From assembly GCA_028984105.1 (NCBI GenBank), contig JAPVEC010000064.1, forward strand, positions 16,911 to 80,910: DNA of 64,000 nucleotides. The letters are read 5' to 3'. This document shows positions 12,080 to 23,737 of the stretch, piece after piece. The position numbers and the translations under genes are program-made. Each line of letters starts with the position of its first letter. The stretch's first letter is position 1. The notes under the pieces were generated by a model. The model had not been told where the DNA came from, ran no database searches, and was given only the letters and a program-made list of their open reading frames with translations. This stretch comes from Lavandula angustifolia (Eukaryota; Streptophyta; Magnoliopsida; Lamiales; Lamiaceae).

Positions 12080-13400
12080 TGAAGAACAAAATATAAGTAC
12101 CTAATTATTTTGGTCTTCCCCAAGACCGAAGACACAAAAGAAAAGACTCAAGACTCGAACAAGAACAAAAAACAAGACTCGACACGGACAAAAAAAAAAA
12201 ATAACAACAGACTCACAAAACGAAAAACAAGAAGCCATACCAATCAATTCAAAAATTTCCGCACCAATTCACTAGCCAAGCAATGTCAAACCATGCAATC
12301 ATGATCTCATCCAACAAGTAGACAATGCAAATTTTGAAACTAAGTACATATATATCAACTTGGTCAAAATCTAAACAATGTGGATCTCCTCAAGTTTCAC
12401 TCAACACTCAACTAATCTAGGTCCGGTTCAAGCCACTCAAAGGAAAACAATTCACGCAATCACGATAAGAGATCATCACAATAGCAATATCAAGGAGGTC
12501 TTTCTCATTCGGTTGTAATGGGGCTTATGACTTAGACATATTAATGTTGGTAAGGGTCTTAGGGGTACTAAGCTCCATTAAAATTCAATGTTATGCATGT
12601 AAAACTCTCTCACCTGTGCAGTCAAGTCAGTCAAACTCCCACCACTTTAGAAAATTTACTTCAATGCTACAACATCAATACTATGCACCCAAACTCTTTA
12701 TTTTCTGCCACGTTTCAGAATTATTTTTTTTCGTGGCATATACTTTCTTTGTTTTAGCAACTGGGCACAAACTGTTTTAACTGTACAGACAGGACACTTT
12801 GAATTCTACTGATATAGAGAAGTTTTTACATTTAGACTTTTTATCCAATCTGTTTTTTCTGCAGCATGTCTAGACTGGGCAGGTAGGAGACATATGTAAT
12901 ACTCTTCAAATTTTAACTATCATGCACAAGAGAGTTCGTAAAACATGCAATCACATGGATCAAGAGAAAGTCTAAAACGGCCTTGGCTAAAATTTTACTA
13001 AGTCGAATCAAAGAAACGGTCAAGGCTCAAATTGGTTCACTAAAGGATAATGTAGGGTCGGAAATATTTTGTCGCGGCCGTGTGGTTAAAAATCCCTAGT
13101 GCCTCCTATCATTTATCACGAGTGACTCAAACATATTGTGACTTTGCGGATAAACACTCTCAAAAGAATAGTAGGAAGTGTGCTACTTTAAGGCTCAAAT
13201 CAAATTTAAGTGAGTGGTTATTAAATTTCGATCCAACAAAGTTTATTTTTCGTCATCCCAAATTACATGCATATACGTGCCTAGATCTACTCTTCACAAA
13301 GTCCACAAGCAAGCATATTGAAAATAAAAGCACAAATAAGACATGCTTGATCATAGAAAATGGTACTTCAAAAATCAAAAAAATTCACATGCTTCGACAC
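12080..13400 (-). other. Athila A 3' non-coding region
   Basis: About 1.3 kb between the hairpin-PPT modules. I see no conserved protein; open frames here are short and unrelated to known families. Composition is A-rich on the plus strand (T-rich in the transcript). Confidence 0.6.
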
Positions 13401-13404
13401 AAAA

Positions 13405-13604
13405 CCCCCCTCCTTACACTTAAACCTTGCTCGCCCTCGAGCAAGAGAGAAAAGACAAAACAAAGAGAGAAGGCATGACAAAATAAACACAAAAACACCC
13501 TCCTTACACTTGGTCCCTACCAAGTGTAAGAACAAACTAAAACTAAAGATAAAAGACAAAAAGAAACACCCCCTTCCTTACACTTGATCCCTATCAAGTG
13601 TAAG
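13405..13604 (-). repeat. Athila A: three hairpin-PPT modules
   Basis: Three copies of a CCTTACACTT (PPT-like) motif, each with a hairpin whose loop is CCCT. Module 2 has stem CTTGCTCG/CGAGCAAG at 13426-13445. Module 3 has a 12-bp stem at 13503-13530 (CTTACACTTGGT / ACCAAGTGTAAG). Module 4 has a 12-bp stem at 13577-13604 (CTTACACTTGAT / ATCAAGTGTAAG). Modules 3 and 4 differ by a compensated G-C to A-T pair. They sit just after the downstream ORF. Confidence 0.85.
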
Positions 13605-13936
13605 AACAAGAAAAACACACAAGAACATACTCAAAACAGAAAACAAAAACACAAAAACGAAAAAAAAAATTGGGGAAAAAAAAGTCATCGGTCGCCTCGC
13701 CTGTGCAGGCGAGGCAATCTGCTCATAACTGTGCGGCGGAGGCGGGCTACTCTGCGTCCTACGGAATCCAGATCAGTCCTTAGAGTCTGCACTGTATCCT
13801 GATCTACAGAAGTAAAGGCACTCGAGACACGAGGTCCCGGTGGATAAAACTGGATCTCCCGGTTAGGCAGTTGGTACAGAGAGGCGAGTATGCCTCAACA
13901 AGTTCAAATCAAACAAAGATGGAGGATCCACCCTAG

Positions 13937-15430
13937 TCAAATAACCAAAGCATCATGTATGACAAAGTTGCGTTCAATGAACGTGGCAAGAATATGGCAT
14001 AGAGTCATGTGACGCACGGTGTGACTAGCAATTGTGAACATGTTCTTAGCAATCCACCAACCTAAGTTAAGAAGACGCCTAGTAGTCATGCACAATAGAA
14101 AATACAATTCATTTGCAGTCACGTTTTCAAAAGAAGTACTCTTTCCGGTTAGGTTATGGGCTAAGTATCGGTGGCACATGCGAAGGGTGGGATCTTCTAG
14201 AAAACTTACGTGAGAATCGGATGTGGCAAAATCATCCGGGTCGCTTGGGGCGAGAAGCCTCCACGCGGCCCGTGAACCAATATAAGTCGGGTCCTTGTTC
14301 GGCAAAACATGAAACCCCATCTCAAAATGACCAAGATAATAATCATCAAATGAACATATCCCTAGTCTAGCATTCCATTCGGCCACAGAAATATGATAAG
14401 TCCCTCCAAACAACCGAAACTCAATACAAGGCGTGACTAAATCTTTGTCACCCTCAAAATGAAAAGTATTAAAGAACTCACTTGCAACCTCTTTGTAACA
14501 CGGATAATGATGTGATTCAAGCAACCAAGACCAACCAACATTTCGAAAATATGCAAAGAAAGGTGCAATAATACCTGCCGCGCGAAGAAACGTGCGATCG
14601 AGGAGTCGGCCACTTCGGAAGTCCTTGCCCTCGCGCTCTTGTAGACGCAAATTCATGTACTCAATCTCAAATTGAGAGAGGGCATGCACGGCTTCCGATG
14701 AATTGATATGGACAACCATGCGGTTTCCATACTCCGCTGCTCTTGGAAGGGCCGAAGATGAATCGGAGTCAGCAAGGGATAAGTAATTAAAGTTGAAGTC
14801 ATCTTCAAAATCACCATCATGATCATCGGACTTATAGTCCGAATCTTCCTCCTCTTGGCTCGGCAATTCCTCTCGTTTACTTTCGCTCCAATTTACCCCA
14901 TCATAATAGTTGAGTGGTGGTGGTGGATGTTGAAACTCGAGAAACGACAACCACTCGTAAAGAGTTTATGGAGATCGGGGCGGCGGATTGGATGAAGAAG
15001 CACCATCCGCACGGGTTTTTCTCGGCTTTCTCACCCTTGAGCGACGCGGTAGGGACGACGGAGGCGTGGGCTCAGGCATCGGCTCGGGTGTCGGCTCTCG
15101 TGGTGGTTCGGGCATTGGCTCACGTGGTGGTTCGAAAATAGCAACTCCCGTGTGTCGTCGTAACTGTCGTCTAGGCGGTTTTGGCAAAGAAGTGGACTCC
15201 GTGGCATAGTGCGATCCGGCGTCAACTTCCATGGTTTGCGGAGTTGGTGCCATATACTCGAATTCCTCCGGTGGTTGCGGTTCGTACTCAAGGAGCGGAA
15301 CTTGTGGAGTTGGCGCGGCCTCCCGGTGAGCAGTAGCGGCGTAGCGGCGGCGTTGCATCTCCGAATCTGCCTGGACGGCGGCGAACCAACGGGCAGCAAC
15401 GGACAGGCCTGACTTCTTCTTTGGAGCCAT
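13937..15430 (-). pseudogene. Athila A downstream (env-position) ORF, one internal stop
   Basis: Starts with ATG at 15430 (MAPKKKSG) and stays in one frame for 498 codons apart from a single TAA at about 14963-14965, a likely Gln CAA to TAA change. The N-terminal part is basic with a Pro-Arg-Glu-Pro repeat (residues about 110-140). Then come an acidic stretch and a folded-looking region with F-R-L-F-G-G-T-Y-H-I-S-x-x-E-W-x-A-R-L-G-I, the kind of block seen in the ATHILA ORF-1 family. After the stop at 13937, more coding-like sequence in other frames continues to about 13690, so the C-terminus is frameshifted. I see no signal peptide or transmembrane segment, so envelope function is not supported. 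A splice-acceptor-like CTTCCTCCCTGCCCAG lies just upstream. Confidence 0.75.
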
Positions 15431-16018
15431 GGCGGTGGCGTCTCAACTGGGCAGGGAGGAAGCTTCTTGTAGAAGATGAAGATCTTGTAGAGAGGGAAGT
15501 AGTGGGCGGCGGTTATAGAGAGGGAAAGTTTTTTAATAGTAACAAGTGGTAGGGTTTGATCCCCCTCTCCCCTTTTATAGAAGTGAAGTTCGCAATTAAG
15601 CCCTATCAGTTGTGCAGTTAAGAGATCTGGTCCCTCCTTCTTTTCAATTCAGCCCCCATCTTTTTCTCAACTTAAATTGACTCCATATTTTTGTCCTCTA
15701 TGCAATTGAGTCCCTCAAAAACGTCCCCTTACTACAATTGGGTCCCTTGATTTTTGGAAATGGCAATTAAGACCCCGAATTCTTCTTCTCATCATCTTTG
15801 CTCCTCCAACTCCTTCTCCTTACACTTTAGACCCCAATTCCATACTTAGCCAAAATCTGAAAAATAAAAGAAACAACTCCAAGCATAAAATCAAACTAAA
15901 ACTACGAAATCAAAGAAAAATGGAAAAATACGGGTTGTCTCCCGGAAGCGCCTCTCTTTAGAGTCTTCGGCTATACCTCCTCTTTAAAGAGTCAAATATA
16001 AGAGGGAATGGACAAGCT
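15431..16018 (-). other. Athila A spacer between pol and downstream ORF
   Basis: Non-coding. It contains an isolated PPT-like CTCCTTACACTTTAGA at about 15816-15831 and, near 15440-15465, a pyrimidine-rich tract ending in CAG (minus strand) that could be a 3' splice site for the downstream ORF. Confidence 0.5.
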
Positions 16019-17358
16019 CTACTCGTCCACATCTTCTATCATTGCGGCAACATGATAAATCTTAAGGCGATGACCGTTGACGGTGAAAGTCTCGTCTGAG
16101 TCCAATTTTTGTATCACCACTGCCCCGCCTGGCCAAACAGAACACACCCGAAATGGACCGATCCATCTTGAGCAGAGCTTTCCGGGCATAATGCGTAGGC
16201 GTGATTGGTAAAGCAATATAAGTTGGCCCACTTCAAAAGTCTTCATACGGATCGCTTTATCATGCCATGCCTTTGTGCGATCTTTGTACCTCATAGCCGC
16301 ATCATAGGACTCTAACCGGATTTCTTCAAGCTCTTGAAGCTAATATTTCCTCTCCTTAGCACTTTCGGTTAGATCCAAATTGACTTTCTGTACCGCCCAC
16401 CAGGCCTTGTGTTCCAACTGCACAGGCAAGTGACATAATTTACCAAAAAATAATCTATACGGAGACATACCGAGTGGAGTTTTATAGGCTGTTCGATAAG
16501 TCCATAAGGCGTCATCCAGCCTCATACTCCAATCTTTCCTTGACGGGTTGACCGTTTTCTCCAGATAGACTTCATTTTCCGATTTGACACTTCAGATTGC
16601 CCATTCATTTGTGGATGGTAAGCGGTAGAAACTTGATGGGCTACTCCATATTTCTTCATCAGCGACTCTATGGTTCGGTTGCAAAAATGTGTTCCTCGAT
16701 CACTTATAATGGCCTTTGGTACGCCGAATCTTCAAAAGATGTTAGTTCGAAGAAATCCTACAACCACTTTAGAGTCATTAGTTTTTGTAGCCTTTGCCTC
16801 AACCCATTTAGAAACATAATCAACGGCAAGTAAAATGTACACGTTACCCTTTGAACTAGAAAATGGACCCATGAAGTCCATACCCCATACATCAAATATC
16901 TCACAAAATCTCAAAGGCTTTTGGGGCATTTCATCCTTCATAGATATATTCCCGGTCATTTGACAACGTGCACATGACTTACAGTAATTGTAGGCGTCAA
17001 GGTGTAGGCTTGGCCAAAAGAAACCCGCATCCAACACTTTTCTTGCTGTTCGTTTTGGTCCGAAGTGTCCTCCATAAGCGGATGAATGACAATGGAGTAG
17101 GATGTCGCCTTGCTCTTCTTCCGGAATGCATCTTCGGATAACTTGATCAACTCCCATTTTCCAAAGGATTGGAGATTCCCAGAAGTATTGCTTACACTCG
17201 CTCTTCAATTTCACTTTTTGGGCATGAGTGAAGTCGGGTGGAAGCTGCTCAGAGGTCAACAAATTCACAATATTAGCAAACCAAGGTAATTTAGAAGTGT
17301 TACCTACGGTTTTCAGCAATGCTGCTTCAGAGTTGTCTTGACTGGGCAGCTGAGACAC
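16019..17358 (-). pseudogene. Athila A integrase region
   Basis: Integrase inserts the element's cDNA into the genome. The N-terminal HHCC zinc finger is visible (ILLHCHSS...GGHFG...YCKSCARCQ, about 16960-17110). The three catalytic acidic residues are present: D in VWGMDFMGPF, D in IISDRGTHF and E in GQSEVSNR. The C-terminal part (16019-16294) has the usual G-P-F-x-V...G-x-x-V-I-Q-K-L core. The frame is broken near 16735 and around 16550 and again between 16340 and 16294, so the protein is in at least four pieces. No chromodomain is seen, as expected for Athila. Confidence 0.88.
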
Positions 17359-17382
17359 TTCTTGGACTCCAATCGTAAAATA

Positions 17383-18700
17383 TTATGCGGGCATAAGCTT
17401 GGCAAGACTGGAAACCGTCTCAGGAACAACATATAAATGTTGTTCGGGAAAAGTCTCCTTAATTGGCTCTCCATCGTCTTTTTGAATCAATCGGCTCAAG
17501 TGATCCGCCACATGGTTTTCGGCTCCTTTCTTATCCTTAACCTCCCAATAAAATTCTTGTAAGAGAAGAATCCATTGGATAAGTCTCGGCTTTGATTCTT
17601 TCTTGGCAAGGAGATGCTTGACGGCGGCATGATCGGTGTACACAATGATCTTCGAGCCAAGTAAATAAGAGCGAAACTTGTCGAAGGCAAAGACGACAGC
17701 TAATAGCTCCTTCTTTGTGGTGGAATAGTTGCATTGTGCTAGATTTAATGTCTTGGACGCATAGTAAATCACATGGCTTTCCTTTCCAGATTTCTGTCCC
17801 AGCACTGCATTGACTGCACAGTCAGAAGCATCGCACATAATCTCGAATGGCTTGTTCCAGTCCGAAGGTTGCATCACAGGAGCTGTTGTAAGCTTGTCTT
17901 TAAGGACGGTGAAGACCTCCTTACACTTAGTATCGAAATCAAACTCGACATCTTTGTGAAGTAGCCTTGTTAGTGGTTGAGTAATCTTTGCAAAATCCTT
18001 TATGAAGCGCCGATAGAAGCCGGCGTGCCCTAACAAACCACAAACTTCCTTTGGAGTTGTCGGATATGGCAACTTCGCGATGGCCTCCTCTTTTGCCTTG
18101 TCGACTTCGATTCCTCTTTTAGAAACAACGTGACCGAGCACTATCCCTTCGGTCACCATGAAATAGCATTTCTCGTAGTTCAATACCAAGTTCTTCTCCA
18201 CACATCGAGCTAGGACTTTGTCGAGGTTCTTAAAGCACGAAGTGTAAGAATCACCATAGACGGTGAAGTCGTCCATGAAGACCTCTATGCAAATCTCGAT
18301 AAGGTCCGAGAATATGCTCATCATGTACCTTTGAAAGGTGCCCGGCGCATTCCATAATCCAAATGGCATTCTTCGGTAAGCAAACGTTCCATAAGGGCAT
18401 GTGAACGTCGTCTTGTCTTGATCTTCCTCTCGCACTTGGATTTGGAAATAGCCGCTATATCAGTCCAAGAAGCTAAAATAGACTTGCCCCGCAAGTCTCT
18501 CGAGCATTTGATCAATAAATGGAAGCGGAAAATGGTCCTTTCGTGTCGCCGCATTGAGCTTCCTATAATCGATACACATGCGCCATCCCGTCACTAAGCG
18601 TACCGGAACTAATTCATTGTTCTCATTTTCGACAACTTGGAATCCGGACTTCTTGAGCAGAATGTGTAAGGGACCTCCCTCATGTTCGGATTGAGTTTTC
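17383..18700 (-). pseudogene. Athila A reverse transcriptase and RNase H
   Basis: RT copies element RNA to DNA; RNase H removes the RNA. The RT block includes CIDYRKLNAATRKDHFPLPF (18560-18620), MPFGLWNAP and the active-site motif FMDDF. RNase H has its acidic residues in FEIMCDASD, TKKELLAVVFAFDKFRSYL and IIVYTDHAA. An in-frame TGA lies in the block FLD*YSGYFQIQV (about 18457), where Gly is expected, splitting RT in two. Otherwise 350 codons are open to 17383. Upstream, to about 19233, lies the linker to protease with further breaks. Confidence 0.9.
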
Positions 18701-19233
18701 TTTGATGGTCTCGGAAAGGTTTGCTATCCGGCTCCATGAGGATAGAGTGCTGCCAAATGTCGGGACTTATGCCGGTGATATCGACTAAAGTCCATCATAT
18801 GGCTTTCTTATGCTTCTTCAGAGTCTCCAACAACGCCTTCTCTTGATTTTCATCAAGTTCTTTATTAATGATGACGGGCAGCGTCTCATTATCTCTGAGA
18901 TAGGCATACTTCAGGTTTGTTGGAAGTGGCTTAAGTTCCAGCCTTTAGTGCGCTTGATGATTGACGACGAGCGCTTTTCGTAAGCGTCCCGATCGGGCGT
19001 TGAGACATGCCGCCGACGTTTTCAATTCGGAGTTGCGTACAAAGCCGAGATGCTTTCTCTCGATCTCCTCATATCTCATATCCTCGAGATCTGATTCGGT
19101 CCGTCCTTGAGTCAACGTAACCTCCATTTTATCCTCGCATCACATACGTCTCAAGATATTCTTGGACAAAGCTTTCAATGGAGTCGTAGATAAAGCATCT
19201 TCATTTTCATGATCAAAAGGCATCTTAAGTGCT

Positions 19234-19836
19234 TCAAAGAATGTGATGAACATAGATTTCATTATGATATGCAACACTTATAGATCCTTCATCTACATTG
19301 ATTATGGCCTTCACAGTTTTTAAGAACGGTCTACCATAATAGAACACCCAGCATGCCCTCAACTTTCCTATCATTAGTGTCATGACATAAAAATGCGTTG
19401 GATAGACAAAGTTGTTAATTTCGACCAAGATGTTTTCAAGTAGACCTACCGGGGCAATGCATGACCTATCCGCTAATTGAATTATCACTTTGGTGGATAC
19501 TAATTCAGCTCCAATCAATTGATTATAAACGGATAACGGCATAACATTAATGGATGCTCCTAAATCACACATAGCCTGCTTAATCATAACATTTCCTATC
19601 AAGCAAGGTAGTGTAAACATACCTGGATCAGCACACTTAGCGGGTAGCATCCTTTGAATGATTGCCGAGACAGAGTGGTCCATGACAATTTTCCGGACTT
19701 TAGGATTTTTTCGGCAAAGAATAAAATCCTTCACGAACTTCCCGAACTTTAGAATTTTGACGGCTTCAAGGAAAGGAATGTTGATCTCTAATTTCTCGAA
19801 CAGCTTAAGGTAGTCCATGTACTCCTTGTTTGGCAT
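19234..19836 (-). CDS. Athila A protease region
   Basis: A 200-codon open frame with the typical plant Gypsy aspartic protease core CDLGASINVMPLSVYNQL (about 19515-19570), then LADRSCIAPVGLLENILVEI and the later GRPFLKT block. The enzyme would cut the gag-pol polyprotein. It is one frame out of the preceding gag ORF, which ends at 19875, so it is only expressed if the break is bypassed. The DLG active-site triplet is intact. B carries a close relative at 26042-26587. Confidence 0.85.
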   Translation of the reverse strand: MPNKEYMDYLKLFEKLEINIPFLEAVKILKFGKFVKDFILCRKNPKVRKIVMDHSVSAIIQRMLPAKCADPGMFTLPCLIGNVMIKQAMCDLGASINVMPLSVYNQLIGAELVSTKVIIQLADRSCIAPVGLLENILVEINNFVYPTHFYVMTLMIGKLRACWVFYYGRPFLKTVKAIINVDEGSISVAYHNEIYVHHIL

Positions 19837-19874
19837 CTTTTTCCTTTTCAGAGCTTCGGGAAATGGTGGAGGAA

Positions 19875-21689
19875 TCAGATTTTCATGTTTCGACTGGCCA
19901 GTCGGGACATCCTCCTCATCTCTTTCTTGTTCTGGATCTTCAGCATACTACTCCTTCGAGCCTTATGATGGTAGAGGCTGTTCTGCAGCCTTCTTCTTAT
20001 CTGTTGACTTCTCTGCTGACTTCTCCGGGTGTCTTGCACGTACGGGCCGGCCAGTAGTTCCTTCCCCCACGCAATGTGATATGGTTGCGGTTCCGGGGCA
20101 TTAGGGTTCTCGCTGAGTTTGAGCCGAAGCTGCCCTTGGGAAGTTTTTATTTCCTGAATGGTAGAATTGAGCTTATTCATCTGCTTGGCCAAATTATCCA
20201 TAGTCATTTGTTGCTCTTTCTTCGTTTGATTAATCTCCCGTTGGGTCTTCATCATTTCCTTCTGGATTTGTTGTTGAAATGCAGTGGTGTCTTTCTGCGA
20301 AGAAACCATTTCGGCCAAAAGCTTTTCTAAAGGGCTTTGTCGCTCCGATCGGGCAAAGCGGGGCACTCTGGCACAAGAAATCGCCTTTGATGCGGGGGTC
20401 CGTACGTCTCGCGATAGCCGTTTCCGATTAGGAGGTTGGTACTGCTGCTGGTAGCCTTGTTGCTGCTGGTATGGTTGCTGAAATTGGTTTTGAGGCGGAT
20501 TCCTCGGCTGAAAATGCTCCTCCGGTTGCTTCCAACGGAGGTTCGGATGAACCCCTTGCTGTCCGCTCCAATTTCCAGCTGCATTTACATCTTCTCCTAG
20601 ACATTGCAGCGACGTATTTCCTTTTTCTCCGCATGCTCCACATGCGTGATCGGTATTTGATCGGCTAGAAGTAGGAGCATTCTGCTTAAGTATTAAATCG
20701 AGCTTGTCTTGCAATAGGCTGAATTTTGCCTCCACTTTACTACCGATCTCATCCATGTAATCGGAATGAGACCAATTGACAGCTCTCCTTGTTGGTCTCG
20801 GCCCTTTGTATTGCGAGGTGGATTCCGCAAGTCCTTCAATTATATTCCTTGCATCTTCGTAGAGGCTTGTGTGGAAATTCCCTCTCAGACCAATATCAAC
20901 CATGGCCTTTGCTTCGTCTGTCATCCCTTGATAGAAAATTTGTAGAAGCTCCACTTCCGAGTAGCCATAGTTCGGACAACTATCGACAAGTCATCCGAAT
21001 CACTCCCAATATGCGCCGAAAGTATCGTCGACTTCTTGAGCGATCCCGGAAATCTGCTTCTTAAGTGCATTTGTCTTTGATTACGGGAAATACTTCTTCA
21101 AGAAGACCGTACGCATCTGGGCCCATGTCGTGATCGTGTTTGGCTTTAGATTTGAGAGTCAGGCTTGTGCTCCCTCTTGCAGTGTGAATGGAAAAGCCTT
21201 GAGCTTGAATGCATCCAGATTGCATTGCTTGTGCAGGTTGTAGACTTGGTTGAACGACGCCAAAAAGGAATTTGGGTTCTCGTTCATCCTTCCATAAAAC
21301 TTCGGCATGGCAGCGACCATGTTCAGCTTGACATCAATTTGTTCGGTAGTTGTGATTTGGATTGGACCGGGAAGGTCCGCTCCCATGTCAAGTGATCCGG
21401 TATTCATCTTCAAGGGTTGTTGATTATGTACTTCGTCCTCCATCTCTTCCTCCTCTGATTCTGAGCTAGTTACTGGAGTATTATGCCTTGTTTTGTCGAA
21501 CAAAACAGTCTCTGGTTCTGAGTCGCTGATCTGATCACCGACGTCTCTGTCTCCTGACTGGGCAGTTAAGACGGTTCCTGCCTCGGACAGAATCTGCTGC
21601 TTTTGCAGCTTTGTCCTCTTCCTATTCCTCTTTGCTGTTTTCTCGACCTCTGGATCAAATATGAGATTAGGGTTGGAAGACCTGCTCAT
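19875..21689 (-). pseudogene. Athila A gag
   Basis: Starts MSRSSNPNLIFDPE at 21689. The capsid-like region PKFYGRMNENPNSFLASFNQVYNLHKQ leads into a region with four in-frame stops (about 21158, 21086, 21011 and 21005) before a 359-codon open frame from 20954. Two of the stops sit where Arg is expected (TGA from CGA), fitting CpG deamination. The zinc knuckle reads CGACGEKGNTSLQC: the zinc-binding His is replaced by Asn (B keeps CGACGKLGHSSIRC). A Gln-rich stretch (20440-20510) and a Lys/Gln coiled-coil-like region follow. The 3' end is frameshifted before the protease. Confidence 0.88.
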
Positions 21690-21743
21690 GCAAAACTTAA
21701 AAGAACAAAAAGATTAGTAGAAAAGCGATAAAACTAGATAACA

Positions 21744-21765
21744 CCATTCCCTGGCAACGACGCCA
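21744..21765 (-). other. Athila A primer binding site
   Basis: Minus strand TGGCGTCGTTGCCAGGGAA, 3 bp inside the 5' LTR. It matches the 3' end complement of tRNA-Asp except for two transitions, probably later mutations; B keeps the exact form. Confidence 0.85.
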
Positions 21766-21768
21766 ATT

Positions 21769-23380
21769 TGGTAATCGCTGTATTGCACCAAATAATCCTG
21801 CAAAACTTGAGAATTATATCAGTATACTTCACAGGGTATCGAACACAGGGAACAGAGGACTAGACACATTATTTTTCTACTTATCTTGGGTTTGGTTAGC
21901 AACCACGCAAACTTTGAGATTTTATCTAAACTAAGAACTTGTAAAAACTGAAAGAAATGTAAAAACTGAAAACTGAAATAAAACTGTTTAAACTAGGCAG
22001 TTCAGAGATGGGTCCAGCAGAATATTCACACACACGTATTTCCAATCCTCGGCACAAAAAATGAATTAATCTTAAGAATCAACTAGTTATAGATTACCGT
22101 AACTTAAACTGCGTAATCCTCACTCCCACTTACTTAGTCGGTAACCGCCATGTTGGGCATGGAAACGACTACTTCCCTAATTTAGCTACAACCTACGTTG
22201 TTGGGCAATCAATAGATTTAATAGCTAAACAACTTTATCGAACTAAGGAAGCCTAGTATAGGAGCTTACTCGTATGTTGGGCATCTAATAGTCTCCTACC
22301 GGTTTAATCCAATTATTCTAATGAATAACTTTGCTACTTACCTAGCCTTGTTCCACGAGAAACGATGGAAGTACTAGGTTAGCTACAAACTACGCAACTT
22401 AGGGTGGTCAATCCTAAATTACTAGTAAGATTAAATAAACCAGAATTAACCCGAAACCCTTCAATTAATTATTAGAACCTAAGCCTCATGTACTGTTCAC
22501 GTGTGCGTTTTACATCCTACCGGACCACTAAAAGTTTAGCTACTCATGAAACTGTCCCGATTGCCGCAGTAAGACACTTTGCAAAACAGAACAAACATCA
22601 TTCGTAACCCTAATCCTAGCATGCACGAAAACTGAAAATAATAAAAGATACGAACTAAAACTGAAAACGGAACATGTACTGAATTAAAGCTAAAAACGAA
22701 CTGAATTAAAACTAGAAATGAAATAAGATCAAGAGTACCGATTAGTCTTCGATCTCTCAAACGAACGGAAATTGAAAGCAACGAACTAAACTAAAAATTC
22801 AAACATTAAAAACTGAAATACGAAAGTGTTGTTTTCTTCTACGTAAACTAAATGGCCTACATGAAATAGAATGGAACGGTTGTTGGTTCTTCTCCTCGGC
22901 TTTGGTGAAATCGGCAATGGCGGCGATGGCTTCGGTCGGCGGCGGCGGTATGAAGTCGGAAATGGATAGATCGGAAAAGGATGTGTATCGTGTATGTCGA
23001 GGTTATGAGGAAGTCGAAGAGCTCTGAATTTCGTGCCTTCCTCATCCTTTTATAATTCTCTTAGGAATTAGATCACATCTATGGTTCCTTTTCGGATAAG
23101 GAAAGGATCTATGAGATAAGGTAAATATCTCCTCCTTCCTTATTTATCTCCTTTCCTTTCTTTCTTCTTTCATTTCTTCTCTTCTTCTTTCCTTCTTTCT
23201 TTTCTTGGCCAAATCCGCTCAAAATCTCGTCATTCCAGCTAGAAAACTCGTTGCCACATCATCTCCACGTATCGTGCCAAATCAACCCAATTCCTGCAGA
23301 ACTGAAAAAAAAGCGTCTCGCCTGCACAGTTAAGAGACTTTTCGGACTGAAATAATTAGGTACGAAAACGACTCATCACT
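21769..23380 (-). repeat. Athila A 5' LTR
   Basis: 1612 bp, same start and end as the 3' LTR. The right TSD is CTGTT (23381-23385). Confidence 0.93.
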
Positions 23381-23385
23381 GTTTC

Positions 23386-23700
23386 ATAGCTTGTAGCTCA
23401 ACAAAAAGCTTTCCCTCTAATTTATTCCAATTGTATTGGGCTGGGCTTCTTCATATCATCATTTAAGACATTTCTTCGGTCCACTAAGCTGGCCCAATTG
23501 GGGGGTCAAAATCCTGCCCAGTTCAGTCTAATATTCTGGCCCAAAACTCCTTTGACCACATAAAGCATGCATGCAGCTTCCAATACGTACATGGGCAACA
23601 TTCACCACCTTTTCGCCTTTTATCCACCTCCTACACGTATAAACCCGAGACAAACAAGCATAATATCGGTAATATAAACGCAACAATTACGTGCTTATCA
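23386..23700 (-). repeat. Athila B 3' LTR, second part
   Basis: Continues the B LTR interrupted by A and ends at TTATCA (minus-strand start TGATAAGC). It matches 30452-30766. Confidence 0.9.
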
Positions 23701-23737
23701 ACCTTCTCACACTTAAGCAATACTTGCCCTCAAGTAT
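23701..23737 (-). promoter_or_regulatory. Athila B polypurine tract with adjacent hairpin
   Basis: Minus strand AAGTGTGAGAAGGT directly before the LTR. The hairpin ATACTTG / CAAGTAT with loop CCCT is at 23720-23737. It has the same layout as A's module 1 with a different, compensated stem. Confidence 0.7.

Larger units (their letters stand above)
10429..23380 (-). mobile_element. Athila A: near full-length Ty3/Gypsy retrotransposon
   Basis: A 12,952-bp minus-strand element with two LTRs of equal length (1612 bp), a primer site matching tRNA-Asp with two differences, gag, protease, RT/RNase H, integrase, a downstream ORF, a 3' non-coding region with PPT-like modules, and a PPT at 12041-12056. 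The TSD is CTCTT on the left and CTGTT on the right (one mismatch). It lies inside B's 3' LTR, whose two parts join cleanly when A is removed. LTRs differ at about 6 of 180 positions compared by eye, so the insertion is not very recent. Several stops and frameshifts suggest it cannot currently move on its own. Confidence 0.93.

Noticed and set aside
13405..13604. CRISPR-like or satellite array
   Set aside because: Only three or four units, variable spacing, and each is a hairpin with PPT motif inside a retrotransposon.
13937..15430. Calling the Athila downstream ORF an envelope gene
   Set aside because: No signal peptide, transmembrane segment or fusion-type motif is visible; only its position is env-like.
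19817..20330. Plus-strand ORFs opposite Athila A gag
   Set aside because: Shadows of the gag reading frame with no similarity to any family I know.
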